Shown here one piece after another: positions 28,001-35,599 of a stretch of DNA of 64,000 nt; position 1 is the stretch's first letter, and each line of letters starts with the position of its first letter. The translations under genes and the position numbers were made by a program. Source of the stretch: Fragum whitleyi (Eukaryota; Mollusca; Bivalvia; Cardiida; Cardiidae); NCBI GenBank assembly GCA_948146395.1, contig OX411547.1, forward strand, positions 54,241,566 to 54,305,565, in the 5' to 3' direction. The notes beneath the pieces are model-generated. The model made no database searches. It was not told where the DNA came from and saw nothing but the letters and a program-made list of their open reading frames with translations.

Positions 28001-29111
28001 CACGCTAACTTGGGTGCAAAGCGGGGCATAATTTGCAAACAGTTTGCGCCGTTTTGACGTCCTAAACGCACGGCAGTTCTGAAATTGTCGGCCATGTCGG
28101 AGTTACTAGGCTTTGATAGCCAAATTACAAATTTGGAGAATTACATGAAATTTTTCAGAATGAAAGCATCCTTGGATTCAAGTAAGGAACCAAATCCCAC
28201 GTTCAGGGTGACACAATTTGACAAACTATTTTTTAGTTATACCCCGCGCTGCAGGCTATCGTACGTGCAAAGCGGGATATAAATTGCAAACAGTTGGCCC
28301 CATTTTGTCTTCCAAAAAGCAGGTCAAATTGAATAAACTTATATAAAGTTTAATAGAATTGTTCAATAAAAATCATCTTAGTCCTATGTTCAGCATTTTT
28401 TTCAATTCTTGAGAGTGCCTCTGCATTGAACCACGCATTAGAAAAGCTGTACTTGATAAGCGTGGTACCATATCACCATAAGGTACTAGCAGGCCGATAT
28501 TTTGATAAGGTCAATTTTTCTCATACCTCTCTCAAAACTTGAAAATAAGCCGGCCTCGACCTTACAGCACACCAAACAAATATTAAGCGGCGTTTATCGG
28601 CAATGGACATAAATCGAAAAGTTCTACATTTAAAGCAATGACTGCGAAACCTTAAGAAAGTTGTAGCCTTATGATCCTTAATATAGGGTCATTGTAATCC
28701 TTTTCTTGTTGACGCCGTACAGAAACTGGGGGGTTCGTTTTCCTACTATTACGCAATTTGATTGATTTCTCAATAGAAGTTAAGGAAATATGCCTCAGAG
28801 AAGGGGGAGCGGTCGTTTGAGCCCGCTCTGGATTCGCCACAGAAGTATAATTTTGAATCGGACCTGATCTACGTATGGTTGATCTTTAGTTACAAAGAAA
28901 TACGTTGAAGTCAAGGAGGGGGGGCGTTTTACTAAAGTTGGCGTACTTACGGTAAAATTTGAACGTACGAAAAACTTACGAAAAAACGTTAGTAGGATCG
29001 TTAGTAAATCGGTTCCCATGTGAAGTACTTACGCATCTTTCCTACAGTAATTCCATAGCACCGGATTGTCAACAAAGTAACAAACCATCTGATGTTTTCG
29101 ATTTTAGTCAT
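13469..29111 (-). CDS. gp130/Domeless-like class I cytokine receptor, complete gene, 16 coding exons
   Basis: Joining 16 minus-strand exons gives 857 residues with every splice phase agreeing. Domains in order: hydrophobic leader (1-26); Ig-like domain (about 29-128, Cys48 and the YYC Cys111); cytokine-receptor D2 (129-231) with the class I four-cysteine pattern C139, C149-W150, C179, C190; D3 (232-342); three further fibronectin III domains (343-467, 468-571, 572-677); membrane span (about 688-709); 148-residue cytoplasmic tail. Order and length resemble vertebrate gp130 (918 residues in human, as recalled), and each fibronectin domain is split over two exons as in that family. Family role: a surface receptor for helical cytokines signalling through JAK/STAT. 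Oddities: no WSxWS at the end of D3 (KYLST stands near its place), no proline-rich Box1 close to the membrane, no YxxQ. It could be a signalling receptor with diverged motifs or a decoy-like receptor. Family call is strong; ligand and signalling are unknown. Confidence 0.9.
13749..13996. mobile_element. MITE next to the exon 16 acceptor
   Basis: Inverted ends ATATGAGCCTGTGCGTGA / TCACGCACAGGCTCATAT surround a central hairpin (GTCAGACTGTGCGGATGCAC). Related copies lie at 19407-19758 and 20566-20775, all in introns of the cytokine receptor gene. Confidence 0.8.
14022..14295 (-). repeat. Dispersed repeat (GTAACTACTATTATGC... family)
   Basis: The same roughly 270-base sequence occurs at 34405-34670 and 41400-41672 on the other strand, sharing the GATCATTACATC, TCTGAGTGCGTATAAATTTC and ATATCGCTTTTATCCTATAT blocks. 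It has no coding potential. Confidence 0.75.
14574..14738. mobile_element. 165-bp palindromic MITE ending 9 bases from the exon 15 donor
   Basis: Ends are inverted TTAAGGTAGTGGA(C/A)CCGTAAT sequences, with a central CCTAATGA...TCATTAGG hairpin. Related copies: 37974-38136, 52756-52919 and a partial one at 36905-37012. Confidence 0.88.
14748..14877 (-). CDS. Cytokine receptor exon 15: acidic cytoplasmic tail
   Basis: Encodes residues 729-772, acidic and with a PIPEP motif (753-757), the only PxP cluster in the tail; it lies over 40 residues from the membrane. An EQPLIE motif follows, resembling an acidic dileucine-type sorting signal. The acceptor is TTAATTTCAG and the donor GTTTGT; phase is 0 in, 1 out. 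A MITE ends 9 bases from the donor. Confidence 0.82.
15000..15375. mobile_element. Inverted-repeat element (CAGGGCTCGTGCTTGACC family)
   Basis: Ends read CAGGGCTCGTGCTTGACCC and GCTAGCACAAGCCCTG, with repeated TTTTGACCC(C) blocks inside. Related copies in STT3B introns: 51015-51355 and 57460-57800. Confidence 0.75.
15950..16089. mobile_element. Palindromic MITE (CCCTGCGTTCAGGATG family)
   Basis: Ends CTGCCCTTTGTTCAGGATG and CATCCTGAACGAAGGGCT, with a TTTGCACGTGCATATGCGTG central hairpin. It lies in the intron between receptor exons 15 and 14. Confidence 0.8.
17238..17292 (-). CDS. Cytokine receptor exon 14: basic juxtamembrane segment
   Basis: A 55-base exon encoding residues 710-728, rich in Lys/Arg (VKQKIRKSHLENR), the expected stop-transfer side of a type I membrane protein. 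It contains no proline, so no Box1 here. The acceptor is CATTTCTTACAG and the donor GTAAGT; phase is 2 in, 0 out. Confidence 0.82.
18288..18384 (-). CDS. Cytokine receptor exon 13: transmembrane exon with a GC donor
   Basis: Encodes residues 678-710: an acidic stalk (DDSDNSWA), then about 21 hydrophobic residues (AVGLGFCLTLLLLSIAVCVV...). The acceptor is CTCTTTTACAG. The only donor that joins exon 14 in phase is GCAAGT at 18287-18282, a GC-AG intron. A GT donor (GTAGGT, 18352-18347) sits inside the exon, exactly before the membrane span. Phase is 1 in, 2 out. Confidence 0.85.
18727..19101. repeat. Compound microsatellite (CAAT)n-(CAAAT)n-(CAAT)n
   Basis: About 70 bases of CAAT, about 230 of CAAAT, then about 75 of CAAT. 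The 140-residue plus-strand frame across it (NQSI/NQIKS repeats) is an artefact. It lies in the intron before the receptor's transmembrane exon. Confidence 0.97.
19232..19393 (-). CDS. Cytokine receptor exon 12: second half of D6
   Basis: Encodes residues 624-678 with the classic fibronectin III E-F signature (LLTGLKPGTEYVVCLSS) and a G strand close to the membrane. The acceptor is TTTTGTTTCAG and the donor GTTAGT; phase is 1 in, 1 out. Confidence 0.9.
20311..20466 (-). CDS. Cytokine receptor exon 11: first half of D6 (fibronectin III)
   Basis: Encodes residues 572-624: a PDLPTY linker, a B strand (VLTVTVIHG) in which the usual tryptophan is missing, and a C strand (PVLYNIYVTE). The acceptor is AATGTACAG and the donor GTTAGT; phase is 1 in, 1 out. 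Confidence 0.85.
21025..21172 (-). CDS. Cytokine receptor exon 10: second half of D5
   Basis: Encodes residues 523-572: E strand (DTQLWLNKC), F strand (KHTFAVSIES) and G strand (SGGIVWQTLSF). The acceptor is TTATTTTAG and the donor GTAAGA; phase is 0 in, 1 out. Confidence 0.85.
21457..21620 (-). CDS. Cytokine receptor exon 9: first half of D5 (fibronectin III)
   Basis: Encodes residues 468-522 with B-strand tryptophan (ALVSWDL) and a C strand followed by three cysteines (YSC, DC, RC). The corresponding gp130 domain also has cysteines after its C strand. The acceptor is TTTAAACAG and the donor GTATGA; phase is 1 in, 0 out. Confidence 0.85.
21893..22187 (-). CDS. Cytokine receptor exon 8: remainder of D4
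   Basis: Encodes residues 370-468. It has the fibronectin C strand (ITRYKIEV) and F/G region (YTIKVWAGNRAGYS), with a long polar acidic C'-E loop (DNTDSETNTENEK). The acceptor is CATTTCTAG and the donor GTTGGT; phase is 0 in, 1 out. Confidence 0.86.
22933..23012 (-). CDS. Cytokine receptor exon 7: start of D4 (fibronectin III)
   Basis: A short 80-base exon encoding residues 343-369 and ending in the B-strand tryptophan (VVLYWK). The acceptor is TTTGTATATAG and the donor GTAAGT; phase is 1 in, 0 out. Confidence 0.82.
23370..23547 (-). CDS. Cytokine receptor exon 6: second half of D3
   Basis: Encodes residues 284-343, including the F strand (NGQYAVSISW). The WSxWS box expected near the end of D3 is absent; the equivalent stretch reads HGEKYLSTPK. 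The acceptor is GATTTCAG and the donor GTATGT; phase is 0 in, 1 out. Confidence 0.86.
23908..24062 (-). CDS. Cytokine receptor exon 5: first half of D3
   Basis: Encodes residues 232-283. A fibronectin III B strand with its core tryptophan (VILFWDLW) is visible after a short PNGVENVRI linker. The acceptor is TTTTTTTCAG and the donor GTAACA; phase is 1 in, 0 out. Confidence 0.86.
24505..24683 (-). CDS. Cytokine receptor exon 4: second half of D2
   Basis: Encodes residues 172-232 with the second D2 cysteine pair (C179, C190) and the F/G strand region. N-glycosylation sites are numerous (NCS, NST, NIT, NYT, NMT). The acceptor is CTTCATCAG and the donor GTATTG; phase is 2 in, 1 out, matching both neighbours. 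Confidence 0.87.
25425..25652 (-). repeat. tRNA-derived SINE-like repeat
   Basis: Read on the minus strand it begins GCCGCCGATATAGAGCGGTTG (A-box-like) and has GGCTCGATCCC (plus 25586-25596), close to the RNA polymerase III B-box consensus GGTTCGANTCC. The body (CGGCGGCTGGAGCACCTAAC on plus) recurs at about 32190, 32520, 35690, 36810, 37420 and 54280, usually without the tRNA head. It does not fold as an intact tRNA. Confidence 0.65.
26020..26250. mobile_element. Inverted-repeat MITE (GATTTACTAAACATCTTACG)
   Basis: Left end CCCCGATTTACTAAACATCT and right end AGATGTTTAGTAAATCAGG are inverted copies. It lies between receptor exons 4 and 3 and has no coding potential. Confidence 0.7.
26456..26585 (-). 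CDS. Cytokine receptor exon 3: first half of D2
   Basis: Encodes residues 129-172, starting with a proline-rich linker (DLPPIPDNLSC) and carrying the first D2 disulfide pair. The second cysteine is followed directly by tryptophan (C149-W150), recalling the C-x-W hallmark of class I receptors. The acceptor is TTTTTACAG and the donor GTAAAT; phase is 1 in, 2 out. Confidence 0.88.
27085..27343. mobile_element. MITE with ATGTGACCCGTCA inverted ends beside the exon 2 donor
   Basis: Left ATGTGACCCGTCA at 27085-27097 and right TGACGGGTCACAT at 27331-27343, with an internal hairpin (CAGACTGCGCCAACTGCGCA). The right end lies about 33 bases from the exon 2 donor. Confidence 0.7.
27377..27682 (-). CDS. 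Cytokine receptor exon 2: Ig-like D1 domain
   Basis: This single exon encodes residues 27-128, a whole Ig-like domain bounded by phase 1 introns on both sides. Strand-B cysteine is in LNC (C48) and strand F shows DGATYYC (C111). An extra cysteine pair (C72, C77) and several N-x-S/T sites are present. The acceptor is TTTCAG and the donor GTATGT. An N-terminal Ig domain before the cytokine-binding module is the gp130 arrangement. Confidence 0.9.
27945..28318. repeat. Two adjacent palindromic MITE copies (CCCTGCGTTCAGGATG family)
   Basis: Copies at 27945-28077 and 28197-28318 both have a central TTTGCAC...GTGCAAAGCGGG hairpin and CAAACTGTTT/AAACAGTTTG arms. They lie in the first intron of the receptor. 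Confidence 0.75.
29033..29111 (-). CDS. Cytokine receptor exon 1: start codon and signal peptide
   Basis: The ATG is at 29111-29109, followed by 26 codons and one base (phase 1). The peptide has a short N-terminal region with basic residues, then a hydrophobic stretch (WFVTLLTI), typical of a secretory leader. The donor GTAAGT is at 29032-29027. This ATG was chosen because it opens the only frame joining exon 2 in phase and it supplies a leader. Exon 1 is the least certain exon, because it is short and identified only by splice signals and hydrophobicity. Confidence 0.72.
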
Positions 29112-29191
29112 CTTCAGGTCTTTCGTTGACTTCTATGTACTATTGAGTAAGGTTAAAGGGACGACTACCTTCCACACGTTCCTTTATTTCT

Positions 29192-29705
29192 TCTTCACAT
29201 TGTTGATAACGTTTTGATGAATTTTGTTCACATTGTTGATAATTTTTGTTCACATTGTTGATAACTTTTATTCACATTGCAGATAACTTTTGCTCACAAT
29301 GTTGACAACTTTTGTTCACATTCTCGATACTTTTTGTTCACATTCTTGATAACTTTTTTCACATTTTATAACTATTGTTCGCATTGTTGCTAACTTTTGC
29401 TCACAATGTTGACAACTTTTGTTCAAATTCTCAATACTTTTTGTTCACATTCTTGATAACTTTTGTTCACATAATTGATAACTTTAGTTTACATTCTTGG
29501 TACTATTTGTTCACATTGTTGATTATTTTTGTTCACATTGTTGATTATTTTTGTTCACATTGTTGATAATTTTTGTTCTCATTGTTGATAACTTTTGTTC
29601 ACATATTTGGTAGCCTTTGTTTTCATTGTTGATAACTTTTGTTCACATTGTGGATAGCTTTCGTTCATATTTTTGATAGCTTTTGTTCAACTTAGTAATA
29701 TTTTT
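29192..29705. repeat. Minisatellite, about 22-24 bp unit, just upstream of the cytokine receptor start
   Basis: About 20 imperfect copies of a unit reading roughly TTGTTCACATTGTTGATAAC run for 0.5 kb. The array starts about 80 bases upstream of the receptor ATG, so it lies in the 5' UTR, a 5' intron or the promoter. Confidence 0.9.
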
Positions 29706-29709
29706 TCTT

Positions 29710-32630
29710 CACCTTTGTCGGTGGTTTCTATTTACACTGGCGAATTAATTAGTTCTAGCATAGATTATTTTCGTATTCACCAAAAATAAGATCCAGTAGA
29801 TACATTTGACTAAAAAGCAAATGTCACGGTTTCAGGAATTATTTGTATAGCTATATTGAGGAATGATTTTCCAAATCTAACAACTTAAACTGTTAATAAT
29901 CCACTAACTTTTGTTACTTAAAGTGTTTGACAGTACACATCACTTCACTTATGATCTTCAATTAGTCCATCTCTTTAAGAATATAATGCAGTTGAAAGTG
30001 AAAGCATCCTGGTCAATCCACTTATCCTAGTTGAACGTCCGCAATGGCGCAATGAGGGCTTGAATAAAGACGAAGTTCATATCTCAATGAATAATCTTCT
30101 TTTCAGCGCAGATGATTTGTGTTATATCACACACAGTAATTCATTAAAAAACTGAATAAAATTGGAAGAAATTCGACTTTTTTGCATAATAATCTATTTA
30201 TAAAGAATTTCTTTTAAGTCATGGAAGTATGAAACCAAAAACTATTTACACTTTTGTATGAAGCTTCGTCACAAATTCACAGTATGGTATTGTTTTAAAT
30301 TTCACACATCCATGAATAATAAAAGTTTTTGTGATTGAGTCCTAAGTCTCATACATTCATGAATTCAATAAATTTTCTCTCAATCTTTTAAATGACATTC
30401 TTTTAATTAACATTCTTTAACTGAAAAGTTGCCTTCCGTCATGTTAAAATGAATCATCCAGAAATGTCGTAAGCAGATAAACCTTGAGTAGGCTATAAAA
30501 ATATCTCAATTTTTCGACTTCTCTTAAGCCGTAGCTGCGAAAATTTGAATGCTTTTCGATAGATGTCGTAAAGGGAAGAGGTTTTGTCATGTAGAATTTG
30601 AATGCCTGAAACGATTTACAAAACTGTTTTCAGAGAATCTATCAAAAATTGAAAAGTTTTTAATCTGTTCAGTCTTTACAATAAACACGGGCTAAATAGC
30701 CCTGCGTTCCCAATACAAAACGTTTTCAAACGTTTGCAAATGCTATCTCACTTTTCAGGTGTCTAAAGTGCCAAATGGGGTACCATTTATTCAACGTTTC
30801 GCGACTGTTATCATCCAGATCACCTAAAAAATCGAAACCATCCTAGCTGGCCAAGATTGATACAGTTCGGAACGTCGTAGAAATTGACAAATTGAATGAT
30901 CTTGGGGTGAAATTGAATGAGTGTAATTAGCGAGCTTTTAAACGAATTGGACGAAAGCGATATTCTTTTTATCTCCCTTAAATAAAATCTTCCTACCTTT
31001 CTAATTTGTGTCTTCGCGGACAAAATAAACGCTTAAAAATCAACACAAGCAGAGTTAGACACTACCTAATTTTAGCCACCGGCCGCAAAGTCCTATTAGC
31101 TCGAAATCTTACAGGCCCTGCATGATAATAACATGTCCTCCTAGAAAATGCTTAATATTCTTAAGCACTTTTTGGGTAAAATGTTTGGAAAACAGTGTGG
31201 GAAAGGAAGAAATTGCTTGTGGCAAGTAATTTCTTCTTTATCCACGGTGGTTTTCAAGGAGTATTGAAAAAAATGAGTATTGGAAAGGTAACTGCTTTTC
31301 AGAACAGGATATATATTTCAAAATACTATGCCCATTATCTACAGGCCCGAAGGACCTGCAGATTTGCAACTTGTACCAGTCCTCCACAAAAACCCACTCG
31401 TCTCGGGCCTTAGGGCTGGTGCTACATTCGGAGCACCACTCGGCCAATCTCTCGATCAACCTCGGATGAACATAGACGGACTATTTTTAAAAATTACGGG
31501 AAAACCATTGAAAAACTCGATGACGTCAGTTAAAATGGCGTTAGCCCTCGAAACTTTGAGTGAAAACATTCGACGTCGCCAACTCTTCTCGTTTAAGTCA
31601 CTGACGTGAAACCATCGAATCCCAATATAAATATCTTTAGAACCTTAAATAACGGCTGAAAAAATCTTAATTTTTGGGAATGATTCGTCATTCTCAAAAA
31701 TTAAGATTTTTCGACCGTTATTTACTGTAAAAGATATAAATCTACAGTGCTATTTTTTTCTTACACAGTTTCCGCCTAACAAAATGCACGATTTCGTTAC
31801 ATACCCATCCGCCTTACATACATCCGAGGTATGTTGTAGTTTACGGAAATGACCGAGTGATGTTCCGAATGGCTGGTGCTAGTGTCGATCCCTGACCAGC
31901 ATATAAAATCGTGGCAATCATTTTAATCGATTTGATTGTTCGTTTGGAACGATTTTAAGGGCCGCCTTCATAGCCCATTTTTTGCGCGACGGATTGTCAA
32001 GCTAGAGTCCGGATTCGATCCCCAATGGTAGCACTCATCCTTTCCTACTATTCGTCTACCACTAATGGGTATATAATCGGAGACCTATGTGGGATAGCAG
32101 CTTGGGGGCGAGAAAAGGACATAATGGTATTACTGGTGAGGGAAATACAAGGAATATGTGCGTGTTCTACTGAAAAGATTGATTGAATGGAGTTTAATGC
32201 CGCTTTCAACACCTTTTCAGTTATATCGAGGCGGCTTGAGCACGAAAAAAAGCTGCTATCTCACATTGGTCTACGATTATCGACCTATTGGTGACCTATT
32301 GGTCAGAGATAAATGCTAGAAGTGGACACCTTTCTAGCGAAGGTTGATCGAAATATTAATAAACTTTTCATGTGGGTCCTTTCAAATTCATTTTGTCGTT
32401 GCTTTTTATTATACATGTAAAAAGGAAGTGAATATGTGATCTTTCAACTTCTTCCGCTTACAAACACTTTCGTATTTTCTTCATGTTTGTTTACTTGAAC
32501 GGGGTTTAACAACATTTTCAGTCATATATCGGTGGCTGGACTACCGGACCCTGGTATTTCTTGCACCATTAGAATCATTACATACTTTCCTAGCCTTCAG
32601 ATGAAATCCCACTTAATTTTGTTTCTTTAG
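29710..32630. other. No gene recognised; scattered repeats
   Basis: Contains a TTCATG-rich repeat (30220-30400), a palindromic MITE (30700-30825), part of the GAATGAAATTGAATGAGTG family (30830-31030) and perfect-looking hairpins at 31195-31255 and 31655-31725. SINE body fragments are at 32190-32310 and 32515-32600. The overlapping frames at 31238-31609 have no recognised domain. Confidence 0.5.
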
Positions 32631-33050
32631 TGCTTTTAGGTGTTTTATCGAGAAATAGCGGTAGATTATCACTTGATAATCTCACCGCAAAAGCAGTGAA
32701 ATTATCAAACACTTATACCCTGCTTTTGTGCATTTCATTCTATCTGACGTCATCTATGCGGGGCGAAATAAGTGACGTCACAATGAACGTTGCATGGCAA
32801 TCACGTGCAAAATGACGCGTTTTACGAAAATTTGTGCTAGGAATTTCACATTTTGTCTCATTTTTGCAATAAAAAAATAGAATAATCGTTTGTTTTTCGA
32901 GTAAGATCGATTAATATTTCATTTCGTGAACAACAAAAGCTATATTTTCTCGTGAAAATATAGCTTTTGTTGTTCGCTCTATGAATTTAAATCAATCTTA
33001 CACTGAAAAAAAACACGATTATCCTCTACATGATCCACACATAAGAGGGA
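32630..33050. repeat. Second copy of the 5400-5870 repeat, ending in a strong hairpin
   Basis: Shares TCTGACGTCATCTATG, AGTGACGTCACAATGAACG and the AAATAGAATAATCGTTTG block with 5400-5870. It ends in a long hairpin with arms AACAACAAAAGCTATATTTT / AAAATATAGCTTTTGTTGTT. Confidence 0.78.
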
Positions 33051-33323
33051 TGCAAGTGCCAGAAGGGATCGAACATGTACATGTTTGCGACACATGCGTA
33101 AATAAACTAATCCTTTCTCTTTCAATAAACCACCGTTACAGTTAGTTACATCGTGAAATTTACATTTACCTCAATCAAAAACATTCAATAGCTTATTCAG
33201 CGCTCCAGTCATTCATTCCAAACATTCACTCAAATCGATCAAAAACGCTTAAACCCATTGAAAAACATGGAATCAAAAACGCCATTAAAAATAAATTTAG
33301 ATAGGGAAAAATCGCGATTTTAC

Positions 33324-35324
33324 AAAGCCCCGTAGGTGACATAATATACATATTTTTCAATCCGTTATAACGAAATACTATTCCGATAAAAGAAATTAGT
33401 ATTTCGTTAAAACGAATTGATATTTCGTTTTCACGAATTGAAATTTCCTTTTATCGAAATACTATTTCGTTTTTACGAAATACTATCTCGATAAATCGAA
33501 TTATCATTTTCGTTAAAACGAATTAATATTTCATTATAACGAATTAGTATTTCGTTAAATCGAATTGATATTTCCTTATATGGAATACTATTTCGATAAA
33601 ACGAATAAGTATTTCGTTGAAACGAATTAATATTTCGTTAAAGCGAATTAGTATTTCGATATTACGAATAAATATTTCGTTATATCGAAAAACTATTTCG
33701 ATAAAGCGAAATAATATTTCGTTTTAACGAAATGGTATTTCGTTTTAACGAATTACTTTTTCGATGAAACTAATTAGTAGTTCGTTAAAACGAATTTATA
33801 TTTCGTTTTAACGAATTAGTTTTTCGTTACAACGAATTAATATTTCGTTATAACGAAATATTATTTCGTTTTAACGAAATGCTATTTCGTTTTAACGCAG
33901 TACTCTTTTGTTAAAACGAAATATTTATCTTCGGAACACTCGGTTGTTATCCTTCAAAATATAAAACCACGTCGGTACTTTTCTACGGTATGCATACCGT
34001 ATGACTAACGTATATCTTATACGCTGGCATATGCTGATTTTTTTTTTTTGACATGTTAAAAATTATTTTTAGTCTTCTGCATGAAGAACGTATACCGACG
34101 TATAAAAGCGTACTTGGAACGTTTCGACTTATTAGTAACGAAAGACTAGCGTACATCAGCGTATGCGAACGTATGAGCATACGTTGGCATACGTTTGTTT
34201 CATACGCTGTGTTGTGACAGCCCTTTTATTGTTGAATTTAATAAGCCCTTTCTAGCTCGAATTAGCACAAATAAACCACTCGATGAAAAATCTCTAACAG
34301 ATCCCCCCCCACACACACACACATACGCAAACATTGATGACCGGTCTATAGCTCAAGAAGCAAATGCTCAAAGTACAGAATGGTAAGGACTGAGCAATGT
34401 AGACAAGGGCGTAACAAACATTACGCACATTATGCAAGTTCGGAATAGAAATAAATCCTCTTTTAAAAATGTCTTTGACGAATGATCATTACATCTAAAC
34501 TACAGCTTATTCAAGCGTTTGGGTTATTCATCCACGCTCAAATCATAGAAAAGGTAACCGAAGGATATTCATCTTTTCACAATCCTCATATCGCTTTTAT
34601 CCTATATCCTAGGTTGGTCACCTTCTGAGTGCGTATAAATTTCAAAATCCTAGTAACGCTATGGTTGAGTTTACCCTTATTCAAATTTAAGCATAAGTTA
34701 ACGATTTAAAGCTTTGTCAAAAACATGTATTTGTCTCTCGCAAATGTACTAATAAGAAAAGTACGCACGAGGTTTTATATTTCGAAGGATAACATCCGAG
34801 AGTTCCGAAGATACTATTTCGTTTTAACGAAATAATAATTCGTTAAATCGAAATAGCATTTCCTTAAAACGAAGTAATATTTCGTTATAACAAATATTAA
34901 TTCGTTTTAACGAAATACTAATTCGTTGAAACGAAATACTAATTCGTTTTAACGAAATACTGATTCGTTTGATCGAAATAGTATTTCGTAAAAACGAAAT
35001 AGTATTTCGATATAACGAAATATTAATTCGTTTTAAAGAAATAGTAATTCGTTTTATCGAAATAGTAATTCGTTTTATCGCAATAGTATCAATATACTTA
35101 TTCGTTGTAACAAAATATTAATTTGTTTTAACGAAATACTAATTTGTTTTATCGAAATTGTATTTCGTAAAAACGAAAAAGTATTTCGATAAAACGAAAT
35201 ATTCATTCGTTATAACGAAATATCGATTCTTTTTTAAACGAAATACTAATTCGTCTTATCGAAATACTATTTCGTTATAACGGATTAAAAAATGTGTATA
35301 TAATGTCACCTACGGGGCTCCGTA
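33324..35324. mobile_element. Foldback (FB-like) element, 2.0 kb, with long repeat-built inverted arms and 9-bp target duplication
   Basis: The outer ends are inverted copies (GCCCCGTAGGTGACATAATA on the left; the complement of GTCACCTACGGGGC on the right). Each arm (33324-33985 and 34755-35324) consists mostly of tandem 15-17-base units built on TTCGTTTTAACGAA. Arms also match at their inner ends (ATCTTCGGAACACTCGG / complement of CCGAGAGTTCCGAAGAT). CGATTTTAC (33315-33323) and CGATTTCAC (35325-35333) flank it as a 9-bp duplication with one mismatch. The core (33986-34754) has no credible transposase; it includes a copy of the 14022-14295 repeat family. Confidence 0.85.
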
Positions 35325-35599
35325 CGATTTCACTGACATAATTCAAATTGTAAGCGTATTTTAGGTTCTTGAAGAAATATCGACCTATCTAAAAAAACTT
35401 GTATGCATATTTTATTGAAGGGAGGTAATCAATATCGATAGTTTTGTTCATCCTGAACAAAATTTGCGCCATTGGATGACCTCCGATTAAATTCACCCAA
35501 AACTCGCTCCACACACTCATTCAATTTCATTCCTAAATTATTCCGAAATCTTTCACCTTGTCAATTTCACGACGTTGTTAAATGTACGAAGGCAATAGG

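Noticed and set aside
29192..29705. CRISPR-like array
   Set aside because: Units are contiguous without unique spacers, and the DNA is clearly eukaryotic with introns.
31238..31609. Overlapping 73- and 93-residue frames on opposite strands
   Set aside because: No family resemblance and no flanking exons; overlapping long frames on both strands point to base composition rather than coding.
33340..35290. CRISPR-like or satellite arrays of TTCG repeats
   Set aside because: The two arrays are inverted arms of a single foldback element with terminal repeats and a target duplication.
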